7,677 nt of DNA from Polaromonas sp. (GTDB taxonomy: Bacteria; Pseudomonadota; Gammaproteobacteria; Burkholderiales; Burkholderiaceae_C), in assembly GCA_025362825.1 (NCBI GenBank), contig JANYFF010000186.1, positions 1 to 7,677 of the forward strand. The letters run 5' to 3'. Positions 5,887-7,677 of the stretch are shown here, in pieces. Under the pieces are notes generated by a model that saw only the letters and a list, made by a program, of their open reading frames with translations, made no database searches and was not told the DNA's origin. Made by a program: the position numbers and the translations under genes. Each line of letters begins with the position of its first letter. Position 1 is the stretch's first letter.

Positions 5887-6867
5887 ATGTCTTCTGACAA
5901 CGCCAACGTTAGTGCAACCCCATCGCGCAGAAATCTGCTGGTCGGCAGCGCAGCCATCGTCGCCAGTGCTGGCGCAGCAGCAGCCGCCCACGTTGGTGGC
6001 GCCGCTGCCATGCCAGCCGATCACAAGTCAATGCACCGTACCAATATGGTCACCACCAAGGACGGCGCACAGATTTATTACAAAGACTGGGGCACCGGCC
6101 CGAACACCGTGGTGTTCAGCCACGGTTGGCCCCTCAGTGCCGACGCCTGGGAAGACCAGATGATGTTTTTGGCGTCCAACGGCTACCGCTGCATTGCCCA
6201 CGACCGCCGCGGCCATGGCCGCTCCACCCAGCCCTGGGACGGCAACAATTACGACACATTTGCGTCAGATCTTGACACCTTGGTGTTAACACTGAATATC
6301 AGCAACGCAACTTTCGTGGGGCATTCCATGGGTGGCGGTGAGGTGGCGCGCTACCTTGGCAAGTTTGGCAGCGCGCGCGCTTCAAAAGCGGTATTGATTG
6401 CTGCCGTAACACCTTTGATGCTCAAAACCGCCACGAATCCCGAAGGCACGCCGATGAGCGCCTTTGACGGCATTCGTGCCGGATTGCAGGCTGACCGTGC
6501 CCAGTTCTATAAAGACCTGACCACACCATTTTTTGGTTTCAACCGCACCGGCATCAAAGACTCGCAAGGCCGCCGCGATACCTTCACCACGCTGGGTATG
6601 CAGTCCAGCTTGCGCAGTTCCTACGAATGCGTCAAGCAGTTTTCAGAAACTGACTTCACGGAAGATCTGAAAAAAATGACGCTGCCGACCTTGGTTATTC
6701 ACGGTGATGACGACCAGATTGTGCCGATCGCACCATCAGCCATCGCCGCCTCAAAAATCCTGAAAAACGGCCGCCTCGAGATTTACAAGGGTGGATCACA
6801 CGCAATCCCGCAAATGAACAAAGACAAACTCAATGCAGACTTGCTGGCATTCTTGAAAAACAGTTAA
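5887..6867 (+). CDS. Tat-exported alpha/beta hydrolase, non-heme chloroperoxidase type
   Basis: This 326-aa alpha/beta-hydrolase-fold enzyme belongs to the cofactor-free haloperoxidase (bromoperoxidase/esterase) group. The strand-helix motif SHGWPLSADAWEDQM (78-92) is characteristic. The nucleophile Ser147 is in GHSMGG, the acid Asp276 in HGDDDQIVP and the base His305 in GGSHAIP. Members act as esterases or perhydrolases, and some form peracids that halogenate with peroxide; the native substrate is not evident. The N-terminus has a twin-arginine signal SRRNLL (13-18), then an Ala-rich hydrophobic stretch to about residue 42, so folded export to the periplasm is predicted. Many relatives are cytoplasmic and lack this leader. 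The ATG at 5887 has GTGAG 7 nt upstream. An in-frame GTG at 5875 is less likely because it overlaps that site. No terminator is obvious downstream. Confidence 0.9.
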   Translation: MSSDNANVSATPSRRNLLVGSAAIVASAGAAAAAHVGGAAAMPADHKSMHRTNMVTTKDGAQIYYKDWGTGPNTVVFSHGWPLSADAWEDQMMFLASNGYRCIAHDRRGHGRSTQPWDGNNYDTFASDLDTLVLTLNISNATFVGHSMGGGEVARYLGKFGSARASKAVLIAAVTPLMLKTATNPEGTPMSAFDGIRAGLQADRAQFYKDLTTPFFGFNRTGIKDSQGRRDTFTTLGMQSSLRSSYECVKQFSETDFTEDLKKMTLPTLVIHGDDDQIVPIAPSAIAASKILKNGRLEIYKGGSHAIPQMNKDKLNADLLAFLKNS

Positions 6868-7132
6868 TTTGACGAACTGGGGCGACATCTGACCTCGGGG
6901 CCACCGATATTGGCAAACGCAGCCGGCATCAGTGGCTGATAGCCCCCAGAAAAGGGGATGAAGATGACGTCCCCCAACGCAATGCAGCGAGGTTTGAACC
7001 CGCGTCGTCGATCGTACCTTGCAGCGCAAAAGACTCTAAGCGGAATCCCACCGCAGCCGATGACCACACCCCGGAAAAGTTGCGCTGCCAGTGGTAACGT
7101 GGTGGCATATTTTGCGCAGCAAGGAAAGTGAC
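6868..7132. other. Structured 265-bp spacer upstream of glutathione reductase
   Basis: The spacer holds several nested inverted repeats. ATCAG/CTGAT around TGG extends through a bulge to GGC/GCC (6925-6944). Competing pairings follow: CCCC/GGGG (6944-6957) and GGGGA/TCCCC (6954-6974). GCAGCGCAA (7021-7029) pairs with TTGCGCTGC (7080-7088). It also contains a 55-codon ORF (separate entry). No clear sigma-70 promoter or U-tract terminator is seen. The density of short dyads resembles an intergenic dispersed repeat, but only a genome search could show that. Confidence 0.4.
6964..7131 (+). CDS. Possible 55-aa small ORF abutting glutathione reductase
   Basis: The ATG at 6964 has GGGG 6 nt upstream, and the frame runs to a TGA ending 1 nt before the glutathione reductase ATG, a spacing that would allow translational coupling. 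The product is basic (it includes GLNPRRRSYLAA near residues 10-21) and has no recognised domain, signal peptide or membrane helix. Against it, the minus strand is also open across the same stretch and the region is full of inverted repeats, so the frame may be open by chance or belong to a repeat element. No function is proposed. Confidence 0.22.
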   Translation: MTSPNAMQRGLNPRRRSYLAAQKTLSGIPPQPMTTPRKSCAASGNVVAYFAQQGK

Positions 7133-7677
7133 ATGCATACCTTTGATTTCGACCTTTTTGTCATAGGCGGCGGTAGCGGCGGCGTACGTGCCGGCCGCAT
7201 GGCAGCCCAGCGCGGTGTGCGGGTGGCGCTGGCCGAGGTGGCCGACATGGGGGGAACCTGCGTCAACGTCGGATGCATTCCAAAAAAACTTTACAGCTAC
7301 GCTGCCCACTTCGCCGAGTCGTTCGAGGAGTCGCACGGCTTTGGCTGGGTCGGTGAAACGCCAAAGTTCGACTGGGAGATCCTCAAGGCCAATCGTGCAC
7401 GTGAGATCTCGCGCCTTAACGGCGTGTACACGCAGCTGCTCGAAAACGCCGGTGTCAAAATCATCAAGGGCTGGGCCAGGCTGCTTGATGCGCACACGGT
7501 TGAGGTCGAGGGCCGGAAGTTCACCTCCAAAAACATACTGATTGCAACCGGCGGCACGGCCACGGTACCGGCCGTGCAGGGCCACGAGCACATCGTGACG
7601 TCCGACAGCATGTTCGACCTGACGCCCTTCCCCAGACGCCTGCTGGTGGTGGGCGGCGGTTACATCGCCTGCGAGTT
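7133..7677 (+). CDS. gor: Glutathione-disulfide reductase, N-terminal part (truncated by window edge)
   Basis: This flavoenzyme reduces glutathione disulfide with NADPH in the cytoplasm. The visible 181 codons include the FAD-binding motif VIGGGSGGVRAGR (10-22), the redox-active disulfide GGTCVNVGCIPKK with Cys43 and Cys48, the FAD-domain signature NILIATGG (134-141) and the start of the NADPH-binding motif LVVGGGYIACE (171-181). Cys43 followed by VNVGC and KK is typical of glutathione reductase. Dihydrolipoamide dehydrogenase usually has LNxGCIPSK and mercuric reductase differs downstream, so both are less likely. The ATG at 7133 has AAGGA 7 nt upstream and gives the usual short N-terminus before the FAD motif. 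The interface and His-Glu active-site region lie beyond the right edge, so intactness cannot be judged. Confidence 0.93.
   Translation, partial: MHTFDFDLFVIGGGSGGVRAGRMAAQRGVRVALAEVADMGGTCVNVGCIPKKLYSYAAHFAESFEESHGFGWVGETPKFDWEILKANRAREISRLNGVYTQLLENAGVKIIKGWARLLDAHTVEVEGRKFTSKNILIATGGTATVPAVQGHEHIVTSDSMFDLTPFPRRLLVVGGGYIACE

Noticed and set aside
6987..7003. tRNA T-arm-like sequence on the minus strand (TTCAAAC loop with a 5-bp stem)
   Set aside because: No matching acceptor, D or anticodon arms were found at the required distances, so it is a chance hairpin rather than a tRNA or tRNA fragment.
6929..7591. 220-codon minus-strand open frame over the gor start
   Set aside because: It is antisense to the FAD and redox motifs of glutathione reductase, which fix the real strand.

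Overview
The window looks like a chromosomal segment of a GC-rich betaproteobacterium. Protein style (the DbpA, RskA-type anti-sigma and DUF3455 sequences) suggests Burkholderiales, most likely Comamonadaceae (Rhodoferax/Polaromonas-like). That is inference from sequence style, not a database match. There are no tRNA, rRNA, CRISPR, insertion sequence or phage genes, and the gene spacing is ordinary.

Layout. The left edge holds the tail of a probable plus-strand gene and a strong bidirectional Rho-independent terminator (62-90). A minus-strand transglutaminase-like protease-fold gene follows (164-1030), then 372 bp without a convincing gene. Next, all on the minus strand, come an RskA-type membrane anti-sigma factor (1403-2143), its ECF sigma factor (2140-2739, overlapping the anti-sigma start by ATGA) and a DUF3455 lipoprotein (2850-3401) upstream of the sigma gene. 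Further right on the minus strand are an unrecognised signal-peptide/C-terminal-anchor membrane protein (3505-4188) and the DEAD-box RNA helicase DbpA (4223-5641). An AT-rich divergent intergenic region with a perfect 19-bp palindrome separates dbpA from a plus-strand Tat-exported alpha/beta hydrolase of the non-heme chloroperoxidase type (5887-6867). A structured 265-bp spacer, possibly carrying a 55-codon ORF, leads into glutathione reductase (7133 to the right edge, truncated).

How the genes may work together. The sigma and anti-sigma genes form a classic transmembrane stress-signalling pair. The same promoter-like elements (TGCAAC or TGCATC, a 15-16 bp spacer, then CGTGT inside a shared TGGCGTGT) lie upstream of both the sigma gene and the lipoprotein. 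The simplest model is that the sigma factor activates its own operon and the lipoprotein. The haloperoxidase-like enzyme and glutathione reductase suggest an oxidative-stress neighbourhood, but nothing in the sequence proves that they belong to the sigma regulon.

No clearly new system is visible. The best leads are the sigma/anti-sigma/DUF3455 unit with its dyad and shared promoter motif, the 19-bp operator-like palindrome, the unknown membrane protein behind dbpA, and the compact ORF abutting the glutathione reductase start.
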